Of a stretch of DNA of 32,724 nucleotides, positions 8,649 through 17,644 are shown one piece after another; the first letter of the stretch is position 1; each line of letters starts with the position of its first letter. The notes beneath the pieces were generated by a model. It did not search any database. It was not told where the DNA came from and was given only the letters and a program-made list of their open reading frames with translations. A program made the translations under genes and the position numbers. This DNA is from Burkholderiales bacterium (GTDB lineage: Bacteria > Pseudomonadota > Gammaproteobacteria > Burkholderiales > Burkholderiaceae_C). Location of the stretch: assembly GCA_016195825.1 (NCBI GenBank), contig JACPYV010000207.1, positions 1-32,724 on the forward strand. Reading direction: 5' to 3'.

Positions 8649-9407
8649 ATGCTGGCCATGGAAGTCGCCATCCTGTCCGAACGCGGCGGGCGGCCATACA
8701 ACGAAGACGCCTGCGGTCACTGGCATTCGGACCATCACCTCTGCTGCGTGATGGCCGATGGCGCCGGCGGTCATGGCGGCGGCGACGTCGCGTCGCGGCT
8801 GGCCGTGCGCAACCTGCTGACCGCCGTGGCCGAGCACCCCACTGACTGCGGCGAGCTGCTGCCGCAACTCGTGCGGCAGACCAACCAGACCATCCTCGAC
8901 CAGCGCCAGACCGGCACCCGCTGGGCCGACATGCACAGCACCGTCGTCTGCCTGCTGGTGGACTTCATCGAGCACCGCGCCTACTGGGCGCATGCGGGCG
9001 ACTCGCGCCTGTACTGGTTCCGTGGCGGCAGGCTCAGCAGCCGGACCAAGGATCACAGCATGGTGCAAGGCCTGGTGGAGGTGGGGCTGGTGGAACCCGA
9101 CGCGCTGCGCCGACATCCCCAGCGCAGCGAACTTCGCTCGGCTTTGGGCGCCCAGCCCCACGAGCTGGATGTCAGCGCCCCGCCCAACCCGGCCGATGTC
9201 GCCGCGGGTGACTGTTTCCTGCTGTGCAGCGACGGCCTGTGGGAGCACGTGGACGACCGCGACCTGGAGCAGGCGCTGGCCGGCGCCGCCACGCCACGCG
9301 GCTGGCTCGACGACCTGTGCCGGCGCGTGACCGCCGCCACGCAGGCCAAACCGGGGCACGACAACTTCAGCGCCATGGCGCTGTGGTTGAGCCGGCCCGC
9401 CCCCTGA
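8649..9407 (+). CDS. pppA: PP2C-type Ser/Thr phosphatase, T6SS PppA-like
   Basis: 252 residues forming a single PPM/PP2C domain. Metal-binding motifs are present: NEDA (Asp20), ADGAGGHGGG (Asp37), HAGDSRLYW, CSDGLWEHV and GHDNFSAM. No membrane segment, so cytoplasmic. It is expected to dephosphorylate the FHA protein and so reverse the kinase encoded at 17641, as PppA does in the Pseudomonas H1-T6SS (family knowledge). ATG 8649 has GAGG eight bases upstream, overlapping the tagH stop region; a second ATG three codons later is possible. The 10-base gap to tagH implies co-transcription. Confidence 0.92.
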   Translation: MLAMEVAILSERGGRPYNEDACGHWHSDHHLCCVMADGAGGHGGGDVASRLAVRNLLTAVAEHPTDCGELLPQLVRQTNQTILDQRQTGTRWADMHSTVVCLLVDFIEHRAYWAHAGDSRLYWFRGGRLSSRTKDHSMVQGLVEVGLVEPDALRRHPQRSELRSALGAQPHELDVSAPPNPADVAAGDCFLLCSDGLWEHVDDRDLEQALAGAATPRGWLDDLCRRVTAATQAKPGHDNFSAMALWLSRPAP

Positions 9408-9419
9408 CCGGAGACTGCA

Positions 9420-9806
9420 ATGCCGAATCAATGTTGCATGGGCGCCCAGATGAAGTGCAGCTTCGGTGCCGCGCCCAGCGGCCTGATGCCCACGCCCAAG
9501 CCCATCATGACCAGCAACAAGATCGCGGCCAACATCATGGATCACGCGCCGATGGTCAACATCCTGCCCTTCGGCATGTGCAAAAGCCTGGCCAACCCGA
9601 CCGTGGCCGCCGCGACAGCCGCGGCGATGGGGGCGCTGACGCCCATGCCCTGCATCCCCGCCACGCCGGCGCCGTGGATTCCCGGTGCGCCTACCGTGCT
9701 GGTGGCCAATTTCCCGGCCCTGGACAACACCTGCAAGCTGATGTGTATCTGGGGCGGTGTCATTGAATTCAGTGACGCCGGCCAGACCACCCACCAGATC
9801 CCTTGA
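9420..9806 (+). CDS. PAAR-like protein, DUF4280 family (T6SS spike tip)
   Basis: 128 residues, Gly/Pro/Met/Cys-rich, closely resembling DUF4280 PAAR-like proteins. Family-type segments include CCMGAQMKCSFG at the N-terminus, ANIMDHAPMVNILPFGMC, ANPTVAAATAAAMG, LTPMPCIPATPAPW and CMIWGG-type cysteine spacing near the end (CKLMCIWGGVI). Such proteins cap the VgrG spike and may carry or recruit toxins. Seven cysteines are available for metal binding. There is no C-terminal toxin extension, so this copy is a bare tip. GGAG lies about seven bases before the ATG, and the gap to the phosphatase gene is 12 bases. No vgrG is in the window. Confidence 0.87.
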   Translation: MPNQCCMGAQMKCSFGAAPSGLMPTPKPIMTSNKIAANIMDHAPMVNILPFGMCKSLANPTVAAATAAAMGALTPMPCIPATPAPWIPGAPTVLVANFPALDNTCKLMCIWGGVIEFSDAGQTTHQIP

Positions 9807-9809
9807 GAC

Positions 9810-9835
9810 CCCGAGCCTCCCGGGCGAGGCTTGGG
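9810..9835 (+). terminator. Possible terminator hairpin after the DUF4280 gene
   Basis: A 10-base-pair stem (9810-9819 with 9826-9835, one G-T pair) and a six-base loop begins three bases after the stop. There is no T-run on the plus strand, so it may stabilise the 3' end rather than terminate. Confidence 0.35.
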
Positions 9836-9857
9836 AATCGGCGTAGCCAAATGACAA

Positions 9858-9875
9858 CGCCGCCCAAAGGCGGCG
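9858..9875. other. Short GC hairpin between convergent genes
   Basis: CGCCGCC and GGCGGCG pair around a CAAA loop between the convergent DUF4280 and OmpA-like genes. Neither strand has a good T-run after it. It could help end either transcript. Confidence 0.3.
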
Positions 9876-9896
9876 CTGCAAGGGAGCCGAGGCAGC

Positions 9897-10439
9897 TCAG
9901 GGGGGCGCCTGACGGCCGATCTCGACGCGGCGGTTCTCGGCGGCGAACGGGTCCGCCTTGACCTTGGGCGCGCTGGCACCCAGCCCGACCGCGGTCAGCA
10001 TGCTGTCCTCGGCGCCGTGCGCCACCAGGTAACGCTTGACCTCCTCGGCACGCTTTTGCGACAGCGCCTGGTTGCCTTCGCTGGCGCCGGACGCATCGGC
10101 ATGGCCCTCGATGCGCACCGTCTTGCCGCTGCCGCGCTTGGATGCCAGGGCCTCGGCAAACACGTCCAGCTGCTTGCGCAGGCCGTCGGGGATGTCGGCC
10201 GAGCCGACCTTGAAGGCCAGCGCCGGCAGCGAGAAGCGCACCGCGGGCTTGAAACCCATGCACTTGAAGCCGGCCGCGACCAGCTGCTCGCAGGCGTCTT
10301 CGGGGAACAGGCCTTCCTTGACCGCGCCGACGCTGGGCACGGCATTGCCGACTTCAACGGTCTCCTGGGCCTGGACAGCACCACCCGCGAACAGGGCGGC
10401 GGTCAGCAACATCAAAGGCAGGGGGCGGCGAACAATCAT
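9897..10439 (-). CDS. OmpA-family periplasmic peptidoglycan-binding protein
   Basis: 180 residues. It starts with a Sec-type signal peptide (MIVRRPLPLMLLTAALFAGG, cleavage probably after AVQA near residue 24). There is no lipobox cysteine, so it is soluble periplasmic rather than a lipoprotein. The C-terminal ~110 residues form an OmpA-like domain: FKVGSADIP, RIEGHADASG, NQALSQKRAEEVKRYL and NRRVEIG. Two cysteines (50 and 60) before the domain could form a disulphide. GGGAG lies about six bases upstream of the start. It is the only minus-strand gene in the T6SS block and is divergent from tssK. It may anchor the T6SS membrane complex to the cell wall; alternatively it is an unrelated envelope protein. 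Confidence 0.85.
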   Translation of the reverse strand: MIVRRPLPLMLLTAALFAGGAVQAQETVEVGNAVPSVGAVKEGLFPEDACEQLVAAGFKCMGFKPAVRFSLPALAFKVGSADIPDGLRKQLDVFAEALASKRGSGKTVRIEGHADASGASEGNQALSQKRAEEVKRYLVAHGAEDSMLTAVGLGASAPKVKADPFAAENRRVEIGRQAPP

Positions 10440-10696
10440 GGCGAACTCCCGATCAACGGCAGCCGGGTACCACAGAATCCGGCGACCAAGTCGCTCCGCG
10501 CGGACGCAGAACGACGGAATTTGAGCAGTAATGATATCGCCCGGGCCGATTGCGCAACACCCTTAAATGTGCGGACCCGGGGCCTGCCCCCTGTCGCGGC
10601 GACACGGCCGCCGTGTATCGTTCGCGCCGGACGCTGGGCCAGCCTTTCGCACGGCAGTCCGGTCCACCGCGAGTCTCAGCCTTTGCTTTTAACAAC
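10440..10696. promoter_or_regulatory. Divergent intergenic region between ompA-like gene and tssK
   Basis: These 257 bases separate divergent genes, so promoters in both directions are expected. The stretch 10519-10570 is the most AT-rich part and contains TTGAGCAGTAATGATAT and CCCTTAAATG. I could not fix a convincing -35/-10 pair with normal spacing, nor a sigma-54 GG/GC element. Confidence 0.35.
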
Positions 10697-12031
10697 ATGA
10701 CCCGGCATAACAAAGTGATGTGGACGGAGGGCATGTTCCTGCAGCCCCAGCACTTCCAGCAGCAGGAACGCTTCCTCTCCCGGCAGCTGGACGCCCGGCT
10801 GGCCAGTGCCAGCCTGCATCCGGAAGGCTTCTCGACGCTGCAGATCGACCAGCCGGCGCTGTTGCAAGGCCAGTTGGCGCTGACGGCAGCCACCGGCGTC
10901 ATGCGCGACGGGCAGGCGTTTGCGATGCCGGACGACGAGCCCGCGCCACCGGCCCTGGACATCCCGCTCGAGACCCGCGACGAACTGGTGCTGCTGGCCG
11001 TTGCCCGCACGGAGCCCGGCGTCGTGGAAAGCGACGTCGAGGGCGAGCAGGCCGGCATGCCGCCGCGCTACCGGGCGCTGGAGCTGTCGGTGGCGGACTG
11101 CCATGCGCGCAAGCTCAGCGAGGCCCCGATCCAGATCGGCCGGCTCAACCTCCGCCTGGTGCTGGAGAGCCGCGCCGGCAACGGCTTCGTGGGCCTGGGC
11201 GTGGCGCGCATCGTCGAGCGCCGAGCGGACGGCCGCGTGGTGCTGGACACGCGCTACATCCAGCCCATGCTGCAGGTCAGCGAGCAAGTCCTGCTGGAAG
11301 GCTGGCTGCGCGAGGTGCTGGGCATGCTGCACCAGCGCGGCGAGGCGCTGGCGGCGCGGCTGGCCCAGCCGGGCCGCGCCGGCGTGGGCGAGATCGCCGA
11401 CTTCCTGCTGCTGCAGACCGTCAACCGGCACGAGCCGCTGTTCGACCACGCCCGCCAACTGCGCCCGCTGCACCCGGAGCGGCTGTACGCCATGTGCCTG
11501 GCCCTGGCCGGCGAGCTGGCATGCTTTCGCGAGAAGCGTCGCCCGCCCAGCTACCCGACCTACGCCCACCACGACCTGGCGGGCTGCTTCGAGCCGCTGC
11601 TGGCGGACATCCGCCAGTCGCTGTCCATGGTCATGGAGCAGTCGGCCATCCCCATCGAGCTGCAAGACCGCAAGTACGGCGTGCGCGTGGCTGTCATCGC
11701 CGACGCGGAGCTGCGCCGCAGCGCCAGCTTCGTGCTGGCCGTCAACGCCCAGATGCCGGGCGACGCGGTGCGCGCACGCTTCCCCACGCAGGTCAAGATC
11801 GGCCCGGCCGAGAAGATCCGCGACCTCGTGAACCTGCAGCTGCCGGGCGTCACGCTGCGGCCCATGCCGGTGGCACCGCGCCAGATCCCTTACCACGCGG
11901 GCTTCAACTACTTCGAGCTGGAGACCCGCGGCAATGAGCTGTGGAAGCAGCTCGAAACCTCCGGTGGCCTGGCGATGCACATCGCCGGCGAGTTTCCCGG
12001 GCTCGAACTCGAGCTCTGGGCGATCCGCTGA
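10697..12031 (+). CDS. tssK: T6SS baseplate protein TssK
   Basis: 444 residues. The N-terminus has the TssK hallmark NKVMWTEGMFLQPQHFQQQ. TssK is the trimeric baseplate component that links the phage-like baseplate to the TssL-TssM membrane complex in the cytoplasm. The start is set at ATG 10697 (MTRHNKV) because family members begin just before this motif; an in-frame ATG at 10550 would add 49 Arg/Pro-rich residues unlike the family. No clear Shine-Dalgarno is seen. The usual upstream neighbour, the TssJ lipoprotein gene, is absent; a divergent OmpA-like gene occupies the position. tssL follows after 51 bases. Confidence 0.95.
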   Translation: MTRHNKVMWTEGMFLQPQHFQQQERFLSRQLDARLASASLHPEGFSTLQIDQPALLQGQLALTAATGVMRDGQAFAMPDDEPAPPALDIPLETRDELVLLAVARTEPGVVESDVEGEQAGMPPRYRALELSVADCHARKLSEAPIQIGRLNLRLVLESRAGNGFVGLGVARIVERRADGRVVLDTRYIQPMLQVSEQVLLEGWLREVLGMLHQRGEALAARLAQPGRAGVGEIADFLLLQTVNRHEPLFDHARQLRPLHPERLYAMCLALAGELACFREKRRPPSYPTYAHHDLAGCFEPLLADIRQSLSMVMEQSAIPIELQDRKYGVRVAVIADAELRRSASFVLAVNAQMPGDAVRARFPTQVKIGPAEKIRDLVNLQLPGVTLRPMPVAPRQIPYHAGFNYFELETRGNELWKQLETSGGLAMHIAGEFPGLELELWAIR

Positions 12032-12082
12032 ACGGCCGCGCCGCCCCCCCACCTCTCCAGCCATCACGGCCCCAAGGCAAGC

Positions 12083-13384
12083 ATGAACGAGAACGACCCC
12101 TTCTCGGCCTTCGAGCAGGAGCGCACCATCATCAAGCCCGGCGCTGGGCGCGCTGCGGCGGCCACGCCGGCCCAGGCTGCGCCGCCCGCCGGCGCTGCGC
12201 CGGCTGCCGCGCTGCCGGATGATCTGCCCCTGCCGCAAGGCCTGAACCCGCTGCTTCAACTGGCAGCACCGCTGCTGTCGACGGCGAGTCAGCTGCGCGC
12301 CATGCCCCAGCACCCCAACCCGGCCGGGCTGCGAGCGGCGCTGATCGAGTCGGTCAAGCGCTTCGAGCGCCAGGCGCAGATGCGCGGGCTGCCGCAGGAA
12401 CATGTGGTGGCGGCACGCTACATCCTGTGCAGCTTCATCGACGAGTGCGCGTCCAGCACGCCCTGGGGCGGCTCGGGGGCTTGGTCCAGCCAGAGTCTGC
12501 TGGTCCACTTCCACAACGAGAGCTGGGGCGGTGAGAAGGTGTTTCAGCTGCTCGGCAAGCTGGCCGAGAACGTCAGCGCCCAGCGGCCGCTGCTGGAGCT
12601 GCTGCAGGTGGTGCTGGCGCTGGGCTTCGAGGGCCGCTATCGCGTGCTCGACAACGGCAAGGCACAGCTCGACAGCGTCAGCGAGCGCCTGTCCAGCCTG
12701 CTGCGAGAGCAGGCCGGCCCGCCGCTGCGGGAGCTGTCGCCGCAGTGGCGCGGCGTGGCGCTGCGCCCCACCAAGCTGGCCGACGGCCTGCCGCTGTGGG
12801 TGCTGGCGGCGCTGACCGCCGGCGTGCTGCTGCTGGTGTTCATCGCGCTGCGGCTGTCGCTGCATGCGCGCACGGACGCCACCTTCGAGTCGCTGCAGGC
12901 CATGGACGTGCGCGCTGCGGCCCTGCCCGCCCCGCCGCCGCCGCCCGCGGCCACGCCGCGCCTGGCCACGCTGCTGCAGCCGGCCATCGCACGCGGTGCC
13001 GTGCAGGTGCAGGACCTGGCCAACAAGTCCATCGTGACCATCGCCGGCGACGGCTTCTTCGAGCCCGGCAGTGCCGAGGTGGCCGGCGCCGTGCGCCCGC
13101 TGCTGGCCGAGATCGCCGCGGCGCTGGCGCAGCTGCCGGGGCCGGTGACCGTCACTGGCCACACCGACAACCAGCCAATCCGCTCGCTGCGCTTCCCGTC
13201 CAACTTCGACCTGTCTCGCGAGCGTGCCGAGGCCGTGCGCCAGCTGCTGCTGCCCACGCTGACCGGGCAGCGCCTGCGCGCCGAAGGCGTGGCGGACAGC
13301 CGCCCCGTCGCCGACAACGCCACGCCGGCCGGTCGCGCACGCAACCGCCGCGTCGAAATCACGCTGGCCGTCCAAGGCAACTGA
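12083..13384 (+). CDS. tssL: T6SS inner-membrane protein TssL (DotU/IcmH) with OmpA-like C-terminus
   Basis: 433 residues. A disordered Ala/Pro-rich N-terminus (about 1-50) precedes the cytoplasmic helical DotU/IcmH domain (about 52-225; AARYILCSFIDECASSTPWG and HNESWGGEKVF are characteristic). One membrane segment lies at about 237-258 and a Pro-rich spacer at about 280-292. A periplasmic OmpA-like domain follows (about 310-430; TGHTDNQPI, FPSNFDLSRERAEAV, NRRVEITL). This is the extended form of TssL that binds peptidoglycan directly. It recruits the baseplate via TssK and pairs with TssM. The stop is four bases before tssM. Confidence 0.95.
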   Translation: MNENDPFSAFEQERTIIKPGAGRAAAATPAQAAPPAGAAPAAALPDDLPLPQGLNPLLQLAAPLLSTASQLRAMPQHPNPAGLRAALIESVKRFERQAQMRGLPQEHVVAARYILCSFIDECASSTPWGGSGAWSSQSLLVHFHNESWGGEKVFQLLGKLAENVSAQRPLLELLQVVLALGFEGRYRVLDNGKAQLDSVSERLSSLLREQAGPPLRELSPQWRGVALRPTKLADGLPLWVLAALTAGVLLLVFIALRLSLHARTDATFESLQAMDVRAAALPAPPPPPAATPRLATLLQPAIARGAVQVQDLANKSIVTIAGDGFFEPGSAEVAGAVRPLLAEIAAALAQLPGPVTVTGHTDNQPIRSLRFPSNFDLSRERAEAVRQLLLPTLTGQRLRAEGVADSRPVADNATPAGRARNRRVEITLAVQGN

Positions 13385-13388
13385 AGCC

Positions 13389-16300
13389 ATGAATCGAATC
13401 GTCTCCAAGCTGTTCAGCCCCGTGGTGCTGGGCACGTTGGCCGTGCTGGTGCTGTCGGCCCTGGTCTGGTGGCTGGGCCCACTGATCGGCTTTGGCGAGA
13501 GCCACCCGCTGGACCCCACCTGGGTGCGCGTGCTGGTCGTGGCACTGCTGTGGCTGGGCTGGATCGGTCGCCTGGCCTGGCAAGCCTGGCGGCGCCGGCG
13601 CACGAACGCCGCGCTGATCCAGGGCATGAGCGGCGGGCCGTCCGCTGGCGACCGCGAGGCCCAAGTGCTGGCCGAGCGCTTCAACGAGGCCATGACGCGG
13701 CTCAAGGGTTCGTCCGGGCGCTCGCTGCTGCAGCCGGGCGCCTACCTGTACGAGCTGCCCTGGTACATGTTCATCGGCGCGCCTGGCTCGGGCAAGACCA
13801 CGGCGCTGCTGAACGCCGGCCTGCAGTTCCTGCTGGGCGACGGCAAGCAGGGCGCGGAGCTGCGCGGCGTGGGCGGCACGCGCAACTGCGACTGGTGGTT
13901 CACCAGTGAGGCCGTGCTCATCGACACCGCCGGACGCTACACGCTGCAGGAATCCGACGAGAAGGTCGACGCCCAGGCCTGGGACAGCTTCCTGGCACTG
14001 CTGAAGAAGACGCGGCCGCGCCAGCCGATCAACGGCGTGCTGCTGACCGTCAATGTGCAGGACCTGCTGCAGCAGGGCGCCCCCGAGCGTGCCCAGCACG
14101 CCGCCAAGCTGCGCGAGCGGCTGCACGAGCTGCAGACCAAGCTGGGCGTGCGCGCGCCGGTTTACGTGCTGGTCACCAAGGTCGACCTGATCGCCGGCTT
14201 CAACGAGAACTTCGCCGACCTGCCCAAGGAGGAGCGCGACCAGGTCTGGGGCTTCACGCTGCCCTGGCAGGACGGCGCGGCGCCCGACCTGATGGGCGCC
14301 TTCGACAGCGGCTATGCAGGCCTGGAGCAACGCCTGGGCGAGCGCAGCCCTGAGCGCATGCTGGCCACGCGCGACCCGATGCGCCGCGCCGCGGTCTTCG
14401 GCTTCCACCAGGAGTTCGCTGCACTGCGAGGCCCGCTGCGCGAATTCCTGTCCACCGTGTTTGCGTCGGGCGGCAGCCTGCAGGCCACGCCGCCGGTGCG
14501 CGGCGTCTACTTCACCAGTGGCACTCAGGAAGGCACGCCCATCGACCGCGTGATGGGTGCCCTGGGCCGTAGCTTCGGGCTGACGCGCCGCGCCTCGGCC
14601 AGCCTGGCCGGCCAGGGTCGAAGCTACTTTCTGCTGCAGCTGCTGCACGACCTGGTGTTCGTCGAGCGTGGCCTGGGCGTCTGGAACGCCGGGGCCGAGC
14701 GCCGCCGCCAATTGCTGTACTGGTCCGGCGTGGGTGCGCTGGCGACGCTGTCGGTCGCGCTGCTGGTCGGTTGGGCGGTGAGCTATACGCGCAACCAGGT
14801 CTATGCCGACGATGTCGCCGCCGGCCTGCCCAAGGTCCAACAGGCGCTGGCCGCCGTGCCGCCCGCACCCCAAGGCGACGTGACCGTGGCGCTGACGGCG
14901 CTGAGCGAGGCTCGCGCCGCCGCAGCGCCCGAGGGCTTTGCGGTGGACCGCCCGCCCGCGCTGGCGACCTTTGGCCTTTACCAGGGCGGCAAGCTGGACG
15001 CCGGCGCGCGCCTGGGCTACGAGCGCGCCCTGCCACACGCGCTGGCGCCACGCATTGCTGCACGGTTGCACGAACGGCTGCGCGCGGCCAGCCGAGACAA
15101 CCTGGAGAACGCCTACGAGGCGCTGAAGAACTACCTGATGCTGTACTCGCCAGGTCACTTCGACGCCGACGGCCTGCGCGCCTGGATCGGCAGCGACTGG
15201 GATCAGCAATACGCCCGCAGCCTGACGGCCGAGCAGCGCCAGGCGCTGGACGCCCACCTCGACGCGCTGCTGGCGCTGGGGGCCCCGGCCGCCATCGCGC
15301 CCATGGACCAGACGCTGGTGGGCAGCGTGCGCGAGATGCTGGTGGCCTACCCGCTGGAGTACCGCGTCTTCAGCCGCCTCAAGCGCCAGAGCCGCGGCGG
15401 CGACCTGCCGGAGTTCTCCGTGGCCTCGGCTGCTGGCCCGGATGCGGCCAAGGTGTTCACCCGCGCCAGCGGGGAGCCGCTGTCGCGTGGCATCCCCGGC
15501 CTGTACACGCGTGACGGCTACCGACGCAGCTTCCAGTCGTCTCTCGCGCTGGTGGGCAGCAAGCTCGCCGCCGAGGAGAGCTGGGTGCTGGGTGTGGCCG
15601 CCGACCCGCAGCGCCAGAAGGACTTGCTGCTGGGCGACCAGCTCAACAACCGCGTGCGCCGGCTGTTCCTGGAGGAATACATCAAGGTCTGGGACAAGTA
15701 CCTGGCCGACGTGAAGCTCGTTCAGCTAGGCGGCCTGGCCGGCAGCATCGAGGCCTCGCGCCTGCTCGCATCGCCCGACTCGCCGCTGGCCAAGCTGACC
15801 CGCCGCGTGGCCGAGGAAACCACCCTGGTGCCCGCCCCCGTCGCGCCGGCTGGCGGCCTGGCCGCAGCGGCCAACGCGCTCAACGACAAGCTGGCCCAGG
15901 CCAAGGCCGATGCGGCACGCATGGCGGACGGCGGCGCGGCACCGGCCGCCGCGGGTGGCGTCGCGGTCGAGCAGATGGTGGACGACCACTTCGCCAACTA
16001 CCGGCGCCTGGTGACCGGCTCGCCAGCGCCCATCGACGACACGCGCAAGCTGTTCGAGGAGCTCAACCTGCAGTTGGTGGCCATCGACGCGGCACAGAAG
16101 AGCAAGGCCCCGCCCCCGGCCGGTGGCAGCGGCGGCGCCAAGTTGAAGGCGGCGGCCGGCCAGCAGCCCGAGCTGATCCGCGGCGTGCTGGAGACATTGG
16201 CCGATGCGGGTGACCGCCAGGGCCGCAACGCCGAGCGCGACCTGTTGACGGCTGAGCTGCGGCCCATCACCGAGTTCTGCCAGCGCGCCATCGCCAATCG

Positions 16301-16928
16301 CTACCCCTTCGCGCCCAACTCACGCGCCGACGTGCTGCCCGAGGACTTCGGCCAGCTGTTCGGTAACGGCGGCATGCTGGACGACTTCTTCCAGCGCCGC
16401 CTGCAGCCGCTGGTGGACACCGGCACGGCCAGTTGGGGCTACAAGCCGCTGCCCGATGGCAGCCGGCCGGCTGCGCCCGCGGCGCTGGCCGAGTTCCAGC
16501 GCGCGGCACGCATCCGCGAAGTGTTCTTCCGCGGCGGCGGCAAGGCGGCGGGTTTCCGGGTCGACATCCGCGCCGGCGAACTGGCTGACGGGCTGAAGGA
16601 GCTGAGCCTGGACATCGACGGCCAGCACCTGGCCTTCACGCCCGGCGGCACGGCAGTGACGGTCACCTGGCCCAGCACCCGCGTCGCCTCGCAGATCAAG
16701 CTCAACACGACGCCGGCGCTCGCCACCCCGCTGGTTTTCGAAGGGCCATGGGCGCTGTTCCGGCTGTTCGAGCGCTTCGAGGTGCAGCCCGGCGCCCAGC
16801 CCGAGAAATTCAGCGTGCTGCTCAACCTGGAAGGCCGCCGCGCCCGCCTGGACGTGACGGCGGCCAGCGTCTTCAACCCGTTCCGGCTGCGCGAGATTTC
16901 GCAGTTCCGCTGCCCGGGGGCGATGTGA
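13389..16928 (+). CDS. tssM: T6SS membrane-complex protein TssM (IcmF family)
   Basis: 1179 residues, normal for TssM. Two N-terminal membrane helices (about 8-30 and 40-60) precede a cytoplasmic GTPase-like domain: Walker A GAPGSGKT (130-137), DTAGR (179-183), TKVD (263-266). A third membrane helix is at about 443-465, followed by the large periplasmic IcmF-related and TssM C-terminal regions. An intact Walker A motif suggests nucleotide binding, which some TssM proteins have lost. TssM spans the envelope with TssL and normally contacts TssJ. The gene is four bases after tssL, and its stop overlaps the tagF start by four bases (GTGA). Confidence 0.96.
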   Translation: MNRIVSKLFSPVVLGTLAVLVLSALVWWLGPLIGFGESHPLDPTWVRVLVVALLWLGWIGRLAWQAWRRRRTNAALIQGMSGGPSAGDREAQVLAERFNEAMTRLKGSSGRSLLQPGAYLYELPWYMFIGAPGSGKTTALLNAGLQFLLGDGKQGAELRGVGGTRNCDWWFTSEAVLIDTAGRYTLQESDEKVDAQAWDSFLALLKKTRPRQPINGVLLTVNVQDLLQQGAPERAQHAAKLRERLHELQTKLGVRAPVYVLVTKVDLIAGFNENFADLPKEERDQVWGFTLPWQDGAAPDLMGAFDSGYAGLEQRLGERSPERMLATRDPMRRAAVFGFHQEFAALRGPLREFLSTVFASGGSLQATPPVRGVYFTSGTQEGTPIDRVMGALGRSFGLTRRASASLAGQGRSYFLLQLLHDLVFVERGLGVWNAGAERRRQLLYWSGVGALATLSVALLVGWAVSYTRNQVYADDVAAGLPKVQQALAAVPPAPQGDVTVALTALSEARAAAAPEGFAVDRPPALATFGLYQGGKLDAGARLGYERALPHALAPRIAARLHERLRAASRDNLENAYEALKNYLMLYSPGHFDADGLRAWIGSDWDQQYARSLTAEQRQALDAHLDALLALGAPAAIAPMDQTLVGSVREMLVAYPLEYRVFSRLKRQSRGGDLPEFSVASAAGPDAAKVFTRASGEPLSRGIPGLYTRDGYRRSFQSSLALVGSKLAAEESWVLGVAADPQRQKDLLLGDQLNNRVRRLFLEEYIKVWDKYLADVKLVQLGGLAGSIEASRLLASPDSPLAKLTRRVAEETTLVPAPVAPAGGLAAAANALNDKLAQAKADAARMADGGAAPAAAGGVAVEQMVDDHFANYRRLVTGSPAPIDDTRKLFEELNLQLVAIDAAQKSKAPPPAGGSGGAKLKAAAGQQPELIRGVLETLADAGDRQGRNAERDLLTAELRPITEFCQRAIANRYPFAPNSRADVLPEDFGQLFGNGGMLDDFFQRRLQPLVDTGTASWGYKPLPDGSRPAAPAALAEFQRAARIREVFFRGGGKAAGFRVDIRAGELADGLKELSLDIDGQHLAFTPGGTAVTVTWPSTRVASQIKLNTTPALATPLVFEGPWALFRLFERFEVQPGAQPEKFSVLLNLEGRRARLDVTAASVFNPFRLREISQFRCPGAM

Positions 16929-17644
16929 GCGGCGACGGCGGGAGTGCGGTGATTGCCGGCTGGCACGGCAAGCTGCCCAGCCTGGGCGACTTCGCTTCCC
17001 GCCGGCTGGACGCCGACTTCGTGGCCGTCTGGGACGGCTGGCTGGCCGCCGGCCTGGCCAGCCTGCGCCAGCAGTCGCCAGAGGGCTGGCTGCAGCACTA
17101 CCTGGCCTGCCCGGCCTGGCGCTTCGTGCTGATGCCGGGTGCGCTGCCCGCCCCGTTCGGCGACGCGGCCTATGCCGGCGTGCTGATGCCCTCGGTCGAC
17201 CGCATCGGGCGCTACTTCCCGCTGACGCTGATCGCGCCGCTGCCGGCGCCGCCACGCACCGAGGTCGAATTGCGCCAGTTGCTCAGTTGGCTGCATGACC
17301 TCGATGACCTCGCCGTCGACGCCTTGCAGGACGACTGGCCCATCGAGCGGCTGGAGAGCGAGCTGACCCAATGCCCGCGCCCTCACTGGGACGCCACGCC
17401 GGAGCCCTCGCCGTTGCTGCCCACCGCTGGCGGCTTTGCCTCGCACCTGGTAGCCGGCACCCAGGCCATCGTGGACCTACTTGCGGGTGGCCAGGCCCAG
17501 GCCTTGCGGCAGCAGGCAGCCGGACACGCCTTCTGGTGGGCCGATGGCGAAACCGGCGAGCGACGCCTGCTGGCCACCCACGGGTTGCCCCAAACTGACG
17601 ACATGCGGCTGCTGTTCGGCGCCGCGCCCCCCGCATCATCATGA
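16925..17644 (+). CDS. tagF: T6SS-associated protein TagF
   Basis: 239 residues from GTG 16925, which overlaps the tssM stop (GTGA) and follows a GGGGG stretch. A longer in-frame ATG at 16748 lies inside tssM and is rejected. Family signatures are clear: GWHGKLPSLGDFASRRL near the N-terminus, WRFVLMPGAL, and GVLMPSVDRIGRYFPLTL. TagF is a post-translational repressor acting through the FHA protein in systems with PpkA/PppA (family knowledge). Cytoplasmic; no membrane segment. The stop overlaps the kinase ATG by four bases (ATGA). Confidence 0.94.
   Translation: MSGDGGSAVIAGWHGKLPSLGDFASRRLDADFVAVWDGWLAAGLASLRQQSPEGWLQHYLACPAWRFVLMPGALPAPFGDAAYAGVLMPSVDRIGRYFPLTLIAPLPAPPRTEVELRQLLSWLHDLDDLAVDALQDDWPIERLESELTQCPRPHWDATPEPSPLLPTAGGFASHLVAGTQAIVDLLAGGQAQALRQQAAGHAFWWADGETGERRLLATHGLPQTDDMRLLFGAAPPASS

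Noticed and set aside
10550..10696. Longer TssK starting at 10550
   Set aside because: The added 49 residues are unlike the family, whose proteins start just before NKVxWxEGMF.
10440..10696. Sigma-54 promoter before tssK
   Set aside because: No GG-N10-GC element of TGGCAC...TTGCW type was found on either strand.
10676..13705. A 1009-codon open frame on the minus strand across tssK, tssL and tssM
   Set aside because: It is antisense to three clear T6SS genes, has low-complexity Arg/Gln/Ala/Gly-rich composition and arises from GC-rich codon bias.
13359..15257. A 632-codon minus-strand open frame in tssM
   Set aside because: Gln/Arg/Gly/Val-rich shadow of the GTPase domain coding region.
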